Positions 22,701 through 34,909 of a stretch of DNA of 64,000 nucleotides are shown piece by piece. The first letter of the stretch is position 1. Each line of letters opens with the position of its first letter. The position numbers and the translations under genes were made by a program. This DNA is from Phorcus lineatus (taxonomy: Eukaryota; Mollusca; Gastropoda; Trochida; Trochidae), in NCBI GenBank assembly GCA_921293015.1, contig OV121088.1, forward strand, positions 2,046,001 through 2,110,000. The letters are read 5' to 3'. The notes below the pieces were generated by a model. The model was given only the letters and a program-made list of their open reading frames with translations, did no database searches and was not told the DNA's origin.

Positions 22701-25700
22701 CTCCTAAAATGTTTGTAAAAAGACCCATTTATCTGAGATATTCCTCAAAAGAGTTTATTCTATGAGTATTAATCATTCAAAATCTGAAAAGAACCTTAAA
22801 AGAAGCCCTTATTAGGAACTTTGCGCCTTCCGCTCATTTTTCTGTATGCCGCCCAATCTTTAAAATACTCCTAAAATGTTTGCAAAAAGACCCATTTATC
22901 TGAGATATTCCTCAAAAGAGTTTATTCTATGAGTATTAATCATTCAAAATCTGAAAAGAACCTTAAAAGAAGCCCTTATTAGGAACTTTGCGCCTTTCGC
23001 CCATTTTTCCATATGCCGCCCAATCTTTAAAATACTCCTAAAATGTTTTCAAAAAGACCCATTTATCTGAGATATTCCTCAAAAGTGTTTATTCTATGAG
23101 TATTAACCATTCAAAATCTGAAAAGAACCTTAAAAGATGCCCTTATTAGAAACCTTGCGCCTTCCGCCCATTTTTTCTAATGCCGCCCAATCTTTAAAAT
23201 ACTCCTAAAATGTTTGCCAAAAGACCCATTTATCTGAGATATTCCTCTATATCCTTTATTCTATGAGTATTAACCATTCAAAATCTTAAAAGAACATTAA
23301 AAGATGCCCTTGTTAGGAACCTTGCGCCTTCCGCCCATTTTTTCGTATGCCGCCCAATCTTTAAAATACTCCTAAAATGTTTGCAAAAGGACCCATTTAT
23401 CTGAGATATTCCTCAATAGCGTTTATTCTATGAGTATTAATCATTCAAAATCTGAAAAGAACCTTAAAAGAAGCCCTTGTTAGGAACCTTGCGCCTTCCG
23501 CCCATTTTTTCTAATGACGCCCAATCTTTTAAAGAATTCTAAAATGTTTGCAAAAAGACCCATTTATCTGAGATATTCCTCAAAAGTGTTTATTCTATGA
23601 GTATTAACCATTCAAAATCTGAAAAGAACCTTAAAAGATGCCCTTATTAGGAACCTTGCGCCTTCCGCCCATTTTTTCTAATGTCGCCCAATCTTTAAAA
23701 TACTTCTAAAATGTTTGCAAAAAGACCCATTTATCTGAGATATTCCTCAAAAGCGTTTATTCTATGAGTATTAACCATTCAAAATCTGAAAAGAACCTTA
23801 AAAGAAGCCCTTATTAGGAACCTTGCGCCTTCCACCCATTTTCCGTATGCCGCCCAATCTTTAAAATACTCCTAAAATGTTTGCAAAAAGACCCACTTAT
23901 CTGAGATATTCCTCAATAGCGTTTATTCTATGAGTATTAACCATTCAAAATCTGAAAAGAACCTTAAAAGAAGCCCTTATTAGGAACCTTGCGCCTTCCG
24001 CCCATTTTTTCGTATGCCGCCCAATCTTTAAAATACTCCTAAAATGTTTGCAAAAAGACCCATTTATCTGAGATATTCCTCAAAAGAGTTTATTCTATGA
24101 GTATTAATCATTCAAAATCTGAAAAGAACCTTAAAAGAAGCCCTTATTAGGAACTTTACGCCTTCCGCCCATTTTTTTGTATGCCGCCCAATCTTTAAAA
24201 TACTCTTAAAATGTTTGCAAAAAGACCCATTTATCTGAGATATTCCTCAAAAGAGTTTATTCTATGAGTATTAATCATTCAAAATCTGAAAAGAACCTTA
24301 AAAGAAGCCCTTATTAGGAACTTTACGCCTTCCGCCCATTTTTTTGTATGCCGCCCAATCTTTAAAATACTCTTAAAATGTTTGCAAAAAGACCCATTTA
24401 TCTGAGATATTCCTCAAAAGAGTTTATTCTATGAGTATTAATCATTCAAAATCTGAAAAGAACCTTAAAAGAAGCCCTTATTAGGAACTTTGCGCCTTCC
24501 GCCCATTTTTCCATATGCCGCCCAATCTTTAAAATACTCCTAAAATGTTTGCAAAAAGACCCATTTATCTGAGATATTCCTCAAAAGAGTTTATTCTATG
24601 AGTATTAATCATTCAAAATCTGAAAAGAACCTTAAAAGAAGCCCTTATTAGGAACTTTGCGCCTTCCGCTCATTTTTCTGTATGCCGCCCAATCTTTAAA
24701 ATACTCCTAAAATGTTTGCAAAAAGACCCATTTATCTGAGATATTCCTCAAAAGAGTTTATTCTATGAGTATTAATCATTCAAAATCTGAAAAGAACCTT
24801 AAAAGAAGCCCTTATTAGGAACTTTGCGCCTTCCGCCCATTTTTCCATATGCCGCCCAATCTTTAAAATACTCCTAAAATGTTTGCAAAAAGACCCATTT
24901 ATCTGAGATATTCCTCAAAAGTGTTTATTCTATGAGTATTAACCATTCAAAATCTGAAAAGAACCTTAAAAGATGCCCTTATTAGGAACTTTGCGCCTTC
25001 CGCCCATTTTTCCATATGCCGCCCAATCTTTAAAATACTCCTAAAATGTTTGCAAAAAGACCCATTTATCTGAGATATTCCTCAATATCCTTTATTCTAT
25101 GAGTATTAACCATTCAAAATCTGAAAAGAACCTTAAAAGAAGCCCTTATTAGGAACTTTGCGCCTTCCGCTCATTTTTCTGTATGCCGCCCAATCTTTAA
25201 AATACTCCTAAAATGTTTGCAAAAAGACCCATTTATCTGAGATATTCCTCAAAAGAGTTTATTCTATGAGTATTAATCATTCAAAATCTGAAAAGAACCT
25301 TAAAAGAAGCCCTTATTAGGAACTTTACGCCTTCCGCCCATTTTTTTGTATGCCGCCCAATCTTTAAAATACTCTTAAAATGTTTGCAAAAAGACCCATT
25401 TATCTGAGATATTCCTCAAAAGAGTTTATTCTATGAGTATTAATCATTCAAAATCTGAAAAGAACCTTAAAAGAAGCCCTTATTAGGAACTTTGCGCCTT
25501 CCGCCCATTTTTCCATATGCCGCCCAATCTTTAAAATACTCCTAAAATGTTTGCAAAAAGACCCATTTATCTGAGATATTCCTCAAAAGAGTTTATTCTA
25601 TGAGTATTAATCATTCAAAATCTGAAAAGAACCTTAAAAGAAGCCCTTATTAGGAACTTTGCGCCTTCCGCCCATTTTTCCATATGCCGCCCAATCTTTA

Positions 25701-26288
25701 AAATACTCCTAAAATGTTTGCAAAAAGACCCATTTATCTGAGATATTCCTCAAAAGTGTTTATTCTATGAGTATTAACCATTCAAAATCTGAAAAGAACC
25801 TTAAAAGATGCCCTTATTAGGAACTTTGCGCCTTCCGCCCATTTTTCCATATGCCGCCCAATCTTTAAAATACTCCTAAAATGTTTGCAAAAAGACCCAT
25901 TTATCTGAGATATTCCTCAATATCCTTTATTCTATGAGTATTAACCATTCAAAATCTGAAAAGAACCTTAAAAGAAGCCCTTATTAGGAACTTTGCGCCT
26001 TCCGCTCATTTTTCTGTATGCCGCCCAATCTTTAAAATACTCTTAAAATGTTTGCAAAAAGACCCATTTATCTGAGATATTCCTCAAAAGAGTTAATTCT
26101 ATGAGTATTAATCATTCAAAATCTGAAAAGAACCTTAAAAGAAGCCCTTATTAGGAACTTTGCGCCTTCCGCCCATTTTTCCGTATGCCGCCCAATCTTT
26201 AAAATACTCCTAAAATGTTTGCAAAAAGACCCATTTATCTGAGATATTCCTCAATAGCGTTTATTCTATGACTATTAACCATTCAAAT
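19752..26288 (+). repeat. 167-bp satellite array 1 (subfamily A, about 39 monomers)
   Basis: Head-to-tail monomers spaced exactly 167 bp apart: successive GTATTAACCATTC anchors fall at 19761, 19928, 20095 and 20262. Each monomer has an AT-rich body and a GC-richer core reading CGCCTTCCGCCCA then GCCGCCCAATC. Variant monomers recur every five units: the GTTTTCAAAAAG variant at 20541 and 21376, and the AAAAGTGTTTATTC variant at 24921 and 25756, both 835 bp apart. The GTTTTCAAAAAG variant recurs at 23045, 1669 bp further on. It sits between the two copies of the P450 block. Open frames here are spurious. Confidence 0.98.
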
Positions 26289-26574
26289 CTAAATCAGCTG
26301 TCATTCAAAAACTATTTACCAGAAAAATAAAAGGTAATTATGTACACGTAGCTGAGTTGATTTCTTAGACGTGTTTATAAAGTGAAAATAAAATAATCAA
26401 TTGATTAAGTTATTCTTGCAAAAGTTAATTAACATGTTAGTCTATGGGAATTCCACTATCGATGAATCACTTTTGGCCAGGTTCTGTATACATTTGTGTA
26501 CTATTTTCTTCCTGCAGTGGTTACTTATTCAATGCAATGTAAAATCAATCTCATAAACATCAAACCACACAGAA

Positions 26575-26892
26575 ATAGAGATTAATACCCGAACGTGGAT
26601 ATCATATTGTATTTACAACACGAGTGACTGAAAAATGATATTTTTTCCGAGCGAGAGCGAGGAAAATATCATTTTTCAGGCACGAGTGTTGTAAATACAA
26701 TATGACATCCACGCGAGTGTGTTAATTTCTTTATTATCCATCTTGTCTGAGAAAACTTATTCCAAAATGATCAAGATATTCATATTCAGCCGCGATCTAA
26801 ATATACCAGTAGGCGTATGAATACAGTGTTGACAAGGTCAAGGTCGCGGTGACACTAACAACATGAAAAGTCTAAAAGAAAGGTGACAAGAT
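26575..26892. mobile_element. Foldback/MITE-like insertion flanked by a 54-bp direct duplication
   Basis: Absent from copy 1. Positions 26581-26726 form a long imperfect palindrome: arms of about 65 bp, including ATTGTATTTACAACAC and its complement, around a GCGAGAGCGAGG loop. A non-palindromic tail to 26892 contains GACAAGGTCAAGGTCGCGG. The 54 bp just left (26521-26574) recur just right (26893-26946); the single copy-1 site is at 7305. Both flanks share a base change (TTACTTATTC against TTACTAATTC), so the flank was duplicated on insertion. Confidence 0.8.
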
Positions 26893-27261
26893 TTACTTAT
26901 TCAATGCAATGTAAAATCAATCTCATAAACATCAAACCACACAGAATTTCCATTAACACACTTACACAGGGTTATGAGCTAGCAGCAGGGTGAAAGTCCA
27001 TTGTAAGTGAGGTATTATTTAGCACACCTAGAGGTCACACAAAAGATACTTAGCTAGTAAAAACTTCTGCTAAATGGGTTAAAAAATCTTGAATTCTTAC
27101 GAATTGTACTTGACTCACCTAAAAAAGTATCAAAACCTCACTAACTTTTCTCTTTTCAAAAGATTTTATTAAAAGACAATAGTTGCTTGACTTCCATACA
27201 AAGCTTGAGTAGGGGTGAACCATCCAACAGATAGCATACAAAGCTATGTGACTTGTGTCAA

Positions 27262-27450
27262 GCCTTTGCTTAATGTTACTTTAATCACCTTGTGTTGATA
27301 TATTTTATAACAGAAGACATTTGGGTTAGATTTTCTATCTATGAGAATAAAAGACGATATTATCTGAAGGACTACACATTTCTACTTGCTTGACAACGAC
27401 ATAAGAATCTATGTCAAAACATCGCTTCAACAGAATAAGAAAGTTGTTTA
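27262..27450. other. Copy-2-specific replacement segment (189 bp)
   Basis: Takes the place of 23 bp at 7674-7696 in copy 1, in the sequence equivalent to P450 intron 2. No coding content or terminal repeats seen. Which state is ancestral cannot be told from two copies. Confidence 0.75.
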
Positions 27451-30400
27451 TCAACTTCTAGAATGAATACACATTTACCTTCTAATGCAATTATGTTCTG
27501 TTTTCTTTCTTTCATTAACTATTGTATTTTCCCTGTCAAGGCCTGTGTTTTATCATTACAATCATTTGTTTGAATCATTTGATATCCCAGTACTCTTGAT
27601 ATTCTGCTCAGGAATGCATTGATAATTATTCTGAAGTAAAAAGATTGATGATCATAATAATTGCAGGAATTATTTCATCATGTGTTACAATGTTTATGAC
27701 CCATATAATGATGCATCTCATTAACTTGATTGTACTTGTCATGTAGATGATGTATTTCTTAAGTAGCCCTGGGCCTTCACATTCTCTCATTAATCTCTTT
27801 GAATTTAGTTAGGTTCAAGTTATGGATGTAAATTGTATGAGTGTTTCCTTAATTAACCCTTTAGTTAGAGTCATCAGTGAATCGGTCATCTCACATTGGT
27901 AGGGACCGGGAATAACATTTTTTAGAATAGAGGAATAATAGGTTGAAGATTATTAGAGACAAAATATTCAATGGACCATATATGACTTATTACTCTATAA
28001 CTGATGAAACATTTTATTAAATTGCTTGACATTTAAGAAAAAAAGACAAAAAGGTAGAAAAAAACTTGACATAAATCAGTGTTACTCCTAGAAGCAATCC
28101 TGGGTAATTTTGCCCACACTTTTATCTTGGTGCCCCTTAAAATTTTGATGAATAGTCTTAAGGGTGGGTGGTATTATTGGTATATCGGTTTATTGCAATA
28201 CAGAGACAACTCGATACGTACCAATACACTCTTCTGAATATATCCAATATATCGCATGATATAAAATTAAAATGCAGATTCACCTGAATGCGTTAATCGG
28301 ATGTTAAGAGCCTCAATTTGAACTAAGCAGCCAGGAACAACGCTGTATTAAGATTTAGGCAATTTTATAGTAATATGTGCTATTAAATGACTCCTTTAAT
28401 GGTACATTTTACATATGACATGTTAGTACTGCATGGGTTACACATGTATGCTAACATTTCAGTTATATGTAATCTAGATTAGAATCTCTATGCTTATACA
28501 GTTTGATGGTAATCAAATTGACATTTGAATGTGTATAAAATTCATAAAAAGCTATTTATTGCCGGTTTTGTATAATTCTCATGTGCAGGTAATGTTAATT
28601 CTGAGTAAAAGTTTTGTACTCAGAATGTCAAATGAAAATAAGTTACCAACAAGATGCCTTTCAGGCTGTTTAATTTAAATCTTTTTAGATATTGGCATAT
28701 GTATATAGTGAATGTTTTTGCATGTTTGTTACAACTGAAATATATGTTACTGAAATAAATATGAAAATTTAACTAAAATGCATTGAAAGTAGATGATTCA
28801 AGTTTTTACATGCAACCATAGGCCTACATAAAATTTGCAGAAATGCAGAGGAAACACATGTTAGGAATGTTTATTGCATGTATGTAGCACTTGTTTGCCC
28901 TTAGGATCTTTCCCATTAAAATGTCAGCCATCTTTGTTTAATGATAACCAGTTTTCCCCGTCAGCAATGAACCTTGATAAAATCATTTTTCGGTAAGCTC
29001 AGCAGGCTTTTACTGTCACTGCACATGGGCTCTAGTTATGGGTCATCCAATGTTTTACAAACATGATTGGTCCAAAGTTTTTGTATATATCTGACCTTGT
29101 ATCTTTTCTTTAGGAGGTAATGTTCGTAAATAACACCTGGGTATAACCTGATAAAAATGGACTTCAAATAAGGGGTGATTAGAAAAATATTACCCCAAGT
29201 TTGTATTCTAGAAAGTTCAGTACTTTTTTCTTATAAAGATACTATTATGCCAAATGATCTTTGAATTAATAGAATGTATTTGTTTTTGTACAACATGTTA
29301 CCTGTGTTGCCCTTCCTGTATGTTTAAAGCTCTGTAATGATACACACTGAATTCCTTTCGGGGTATTAAATTAATATTATTGTTGTTGTTGTTATCATTG
29401 TCGTTGTTGTAATTGTTATTTTGATAGCATCAGAGTATAAATCACATTTTTTGATCTGCTGAATTTTGTTGTTGTCAATAGTTATTGCTGTCCACTCTTT
29501 GCAGGTATTGAAGCACAGGTTCTCAGACAGTCGCTGAGTCAGCTCTTTACAGAAGATTCCGTCCGGTCCTACCATCAGACCATAGACAGGTACTTTACTT
29601 CATAGAAATATCTCTATTGGTTTTAGAGCTGTGACAATAGTCAATTTTTGTCATACAAATGAAAATTGGGATAATTCATCTGACGAATTACGTAATGCGA
29701 TACAGTCTCTGTATTGTGGTACATATCGTTGACTTAAAATTGTTTATTTTGCCTAAGAATAAAGGAGTTTGTCAAAATTTGATGAAAAATCAATGATGAT
29801 TTTGTATCGCGACATTTATTGTATTGAATTGTATCATAATGATACATATCATATCTGGAAATATCTCTCTGGTCACACCTCCTTTGGTTTGTGGTCATCT
29901 GTACAAAATCACCACAACTCAAAACTCTTCAGTTTGCTAGACGTATACTCATATTTGTTAGATAATCATTATTAGAGATGAGACCATTTTTATGGAAGAT
30001 TTTTGTTTTTTGTTTCTAGTGTTGTTAACAAGAAAGTCGAAGCTTTGGATATCAGGTATGTAAAAAGATTTTCTTCTATAACATTCATATATAGAAATGT
30101 CATACCATATCTTCAGTGAAAATTGATGTGGCTCTAATATATGAAAAAGTCATATTTGTGCTCATTTAATTTCAAGACATCTCAATCAACATGCATATTT
30201 TTCCAAAATGCCTAATATAACTATTTCTTGTTTTTGATTAAAATTGAGCAATGGCCTTGTATTAGCCAAACTTACACATCCATGTACTAATCAAATGATC
30301 TAATAAATTCTACCATAAAAAGTTTCTTTCATGGTTATGTCGCCTTGCTTTGATTTTAAGAACTAAATATATATGAAATAAGCTTCAAAATGGAAATAAA

Positions 30401-30599
30401 GCCTAAAGGGGCTCTGGAAGAACAAAAGTTCATTTAGGTCTTTCCCTTATTTAATCTCTCAGTTCTCCTCCATATCTTTCCTTTTATGTTTTGTCTCTGT
30501 GCAGTTACTCTTACAACTCAACGTATGTGAAAAAAGATTCAAAAAGCCGTTACAGCCTTATAACAAAAATGTGTTGGAAAGTTTTAACCCACGATCTTA

Positions 30600-31040
30600 T
30601 CATTGAGACCTTAGAGACGTTAAAAGCTCAAAAATCCACCTTAATTCTAGAGATTTTCTAGATTGGATGGTCCTTTCTGTGTCAGGATTTTGTTTAAGTG
30701 GGCGATGATTTTGGATCTCAAGTCGCTCTTAGAGTGGTCAGGGAGGTTGAAGTGTAGGGTTACGGGTTTATCCCTTTTGTGTGTAATATCAGCAAAGTGT
30801 TCAGATTGGCATTTTTTAACTCCCATTTTGTCTCCCCTACATATTGCTTTTTGCTTTTTTTGCAAGTTAGTAGATAAACTACATTGCGTGATTTGCAATA
30901 ATTGTATTTGCGGCATGAGTATCTCCGGCCGGTGACTGAGCTTTAGAAGTAGCTGTCTTGATTGATATTGGTGCAGAGTTTGCAGTGGTCATTGCTGCAC
31001 AAGTTGTTGACATAGGGCACTTCTTTTCCACTTCTTTTCT
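30600..31040 (-). pseudogene. Penelope-like GIY-YIG remnant, copy 2, frameshifted
   Basis: Same insertion as at 10842-11273, but with a 2-bp insertion near 30679, a 1-bp loss in the T run near 30815, a 3-bp insertion near 30897 and a rearranged stretch near 30925-30945. The frame is therefore broken. The retroelement is decaying while the surrounding P450 exons stay nearly identical. Confidence 0.8.
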
Positions 31041-32818
31041 GTTACAGCCTTAGTCAAGGTAATATGGAAGTATAAAAGTTCATTAAAGTCTTCATCCCCT
31101 GATCAATGTTTCAGCGCCCCCCTGTGTCTCTACACCTTCTTCAAGCAGCTCGTAACAGAGATCTGTCTCTCACTCTTCCTGGGGCTCGACTTTCAGGATG
31201 CACAGGAAGTCAGCAATACAATCATCTCCATGACAACCACACACTGGCATGGTGGGTAATAGCTAGATGTGTAAATCTTTATGTTAAAATTGATTCTCAG
31301 CTGTATTGGAAAGTTTGGAGTTGCTCTAAAGAGTATTTTGTAATAGAGAGCTATGATTGAACTCATTTGCTTTTTTGAATGTCTGAGAGGAGCAAGATTA
31401 CAAGTGTAAAAATCGGTTTGAAAAGCTCTAAGATTCTTGGTTAAGAAAATACTTGAATCAGTAGAGATTGATAATTGTTTCAGATTCATGACTATTCAAG
31501 TGAAAAGGGGGGATAGCACCGTGGTAAAAGCATTTGGCAAATTCATGGCTCGGCAACTTTCTCTGCAGTAGAGAACTGTTCCATAGGCAGTAGGCTTTGA
31601 GTGCAATGCTACACTGAATTTCAGCAGAGAACCACAAATGGTTTGTTAGTTCAAGCCATTCCTTCCAGGTTTCACCACAATGCATAGGCACACTAGTGGC
31701 TTTCTCCCTGCAATAATACTTTGCAGTCTTGATATGAGTGAAATACTTTAACCCCTCACCTCACCTAGCCTCTAGTGTAAAGTCAGAGGAGTTCACGTAG
31801 TTTAAAAGAGGGGATAGGTTTACCTGAGGAAGTTCATCGAAATGCTTTTTGCCTTTAGCCTTAAGAAATCACTAGCTCCACATCAAAACTACCAACCCCT
31901 AGAATTTGAAACTGGATAAGTTCTAAGTAACCAAACACCAGTGTTTATGAAAACTTTTCAGTGATGTAGCTGTATGACAATCCAAAATCACATTCACCGA
32001 CTTTCAGGAATCATATCAGTGCCGCTACCTCTAAAGATCTCTGGAATGGGCGGAGCCTCAACATACAGCAAGGCGCTAGATGCTAAGGTGTGTCGTCCTC
32101 TCTTGATCCTTTACAGTTCAACAATTCTTTTTTTTTTATCAATGAAGGTCATCACAGTCTTCCTGATTAAGTTAAGGAAAATGTGGACATGAAAATGTTT
32201 TATAGCCAACATCTGTCTATGATCTTAATGTTTACAGAAAAAGCTGCTCGAGATAATCCGTGATCGTCGACAGAAGTCAAATAAAAGTTTCCCAAGTCAC
32301 ATTTCTAAAATCTCCCATCACTCGTCATCAAAGGACGACGTCTTCGCCAACAACCATCTACTTCTCTTCACCTCCGCGCTCGTACCGAAAGCTCTGGCGT
32401 CCATTCTCACTTCCTTCGCAGTAGAGGTCGGCCGGAAGGAGAAGGTATTGAGGACACATACAGGCCACGAAATGTCATTAAACTTTTATTGTTATTAGAA
32501 GACATCAGGGTTATCTCCCCTGTTATCACCTACCACTTCTCTATCCCCAGAAATTGTAACGTAACAACTTTCTAGCGGTATCAACTTGATGATATCTTTA
32601 TTTAAATGACAATATGTGAAATGTTACACTCAAAGTTCATTTATTGTTTGACTTAGATATTTTCACAAGTATATATCTTGAATCCTAATTTTGTTTTGGA
32701 TATGACAAGAAAATTACACTTAAAGTAACATTTCAAGTAAATGTAAAGATGTTGAAAAATTAAAAGAAATTTTCTTTTATTTAAATGATATTCTCCAACT
32801 TGCAGTTTACTGTTAATG

Positions 32819-33039
32819 AAATGATTCTTATGGTAAATCAAATGATAATGCAGATAAATTAAATGATTATTATGGTAAATCAAAAGATTATTATGGTAAA
32901 TCAAATAATTATTATGGGTAGTAAAATGATTATTATGGTAAATGTAATAGGTTATGGTAAATCAAATTATCTTTTTGGTAAATTAAATGATTATTATGGT
33001 AAATGAAATAGGTTATTATGGTAAATCAGATGAAATTAA
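32819..33039 (+). repeat. AT-rich minisatellite in P450 intron 8, copy 2
   Basis: Counterpart of 13359-13579 with the same units and no unit-number change, which is notable for a minisatellite and suggests very recent common origin. Confidence 0.85.
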
Positions 33040-33912
33040 AGATAGTCATAAAAGCTTAATCTTATTGCGCGCTGTGCAGGTTACCTGGCAACAGCAGTGT
33101 CTAGATGACCCAGAGTTCCTGGACGCTGTCTTCTCGGAGGTCCAACGGCTGTACCCACCCTTCCTGGGGGGACGGAGGGTGGTGACTCAGGTGTGTTCTT
33201 TACATCAGTTGATATCAAATATTGATATGAGAGGATTTCTATTATAGTGCCCCTATCCATCATTAGAAGCTTACATGGGCTGTGACTACGTTCATGGAGA
33301 TTCAAATGGAAGTAAATTAGTAATAAAGAAGTATTTTGACACTCTAATATATTGAGATTATAATTTCCGTGGAAGCCATACTTGAGTGTGTTTTCTACAT
33401 TGGTACTGATGGTACAAGGAGCCTGTTTAGCACCTCAATCAACAACAGGTGCTTGCTATGATTATGGTTATATTTAAAAAAGTTTATGTACTCAGGCAAT
33501 GTATTTTAAGTTTGTTGTAATTGATTTCTTAGGATCAAGAGGATGAGAAATGTTGTCGTACTGGCAAATTCTCGTACAATGACATGTGTAATTGTATGGC
33601 CTTCTTGAGTTTAATCTGATATTATTCAGCAAATAAAAATGGTGGCAAGTGTAGTGAAAATGATCAATAAAATCTCTGCCTTTCCCTGACTGTATAACAT
33701 TTTTATCCTCCCCATTTCCAGGACTATGATATAGATGGTTACAAAGTACCAAAAGACCATGCGGTTGTTTTTATGACCCAGGCAGCTCATCGAGATCCAA
33801 GTGTTTTTGAAAATCCAGAAGAATTCCGTCCACAGCGCTGGAAAGACAGGTAGGAAGTGTGTCCTTCATGTGAACCCAATCATGGAGAGCGTAAGCACAA
33901 TTTCTCAAAACT

Positions 33913-34061
33913 TTTGTGTAGCGGTTAGCTCGCTAGGCTACATAGACCACACCATTGGCCCGGGTTTGTAATCTGGGCCTTTCTCTGTGTTTTGTCCTTG
34001 GCAAGGCACTTCATTCACATTGCACTCAGTGTACCCAGCTGTACAAATGGGTAGCTGATGT
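33913..34061 (+). repeat. tRNA-derived SINE-like repeat in intron 10, copy 2
   Basis: Counterpart of 14452-14600, with one visible change (ACCCAGCTGTAC for ACCCAGGTGTAC). Confidence 0.6.
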
Positions 34062-34909
34062 TTTAAAGCAATTTTCTCCTATTGCTGTTTTTAGGAAAAG
34101 ATCTTCAGATGTTACATTGGACGTGAAATATTGGACAAAAATATATTGCCCCTTGAGTCAATGATTTCAGACTTAAGTTACTGTCATGGTCAGTTAACAA
34201 TAATGAATGGTCAGTCAAGAAGAAAAATAACTTCATCTCTAATGGCGTATCACCATGAATGTTCCAGCCCACCGGGTCTCAAGCAGAAGCTGTACAGTTT
34301 CGGGGCAGGGCCGCGTTCTTGTCTGGGTCAGAGGCTTGTGTGGGACATTATCAAGGTAGGACTTTATTCTCCTCAAACAGTTTGTTTTTCTATTTGGATA
34401 TCTCTCAATAAGATTTCTTTTACTAAAGTTTATTATGCTGTTTAATTAATTGAATTAAATAGTTTACAGAGAATAATCTCTGCCTCGACAGTGTAGAAAA
34501 GGAAAAATACAGAGTTTTATCTCTGTACTGCATTTCCTCATCACAACTGCAGGCTCTGTTCAAGCACCAGGCTCCAACTCGTTCTATTTGAGGCCTTGGT
34601 TGTGTTTAAAGTAAAGTAGTATATACTCAGTACCCTATGGCAAACCGGAATGTATTCAATGCATGGGTTATATTCAAGACCTATGTTGTATTTGAGGAAA
34701 TGTGGTGCATATCGAGTTTAACAGGTATCAAAAGGAGGTCATATTAAACGTCCCCTACGAATAACCTTCTGTTTCAGTCGACCACGGGTAAGCTCCTGTC
34801 AACCTACCAGTGGCAGATAGAAGAAGGTCAAGAACTCACCCACAAACTTCTCCCTGTCTCGCGGCCAAAAGGAAAAATACTTACGACCTTTACGACGAGG
34901 GATAAATGA

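Larger units (their letters stand above)
29505..34909 (+). pseudogene. Cytochrome P450 second copy, exons 3-12 only (lacks exons 1-2)
   Basis: Exons: 29505-29589, 30020-30055, 30505-30522, 31115-31251, 32008-32087, 32238-32444, 33080-33190, 33722-33849, 34268-34355, 34778-34909. All splice sites and phases match the first copy, and no stop or frameshift is seen. The first 92 codons (exons 1-2, the N-terminal beta region and B helix) are missing because the duplication breaks in intron 2. I see four coding differences from copy 1: two silent in exon 6, one Pro-to-Ser in exon 7 (KIPGMGG to KISGMGG), and one silent in exon 8. Without a start it is probably non-functional, unless transcripts from 5419 splice past the satellite into it. 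A false assembly duplication is the main alternative. Confidence 0.85.

Noticed and set aside
19752-26288. CRISPR-like regular repeat
   Set aside because: Whole monomers of 167 bp repeat head-to-tail with no unique spacers, in a clearly eukaryotic context.
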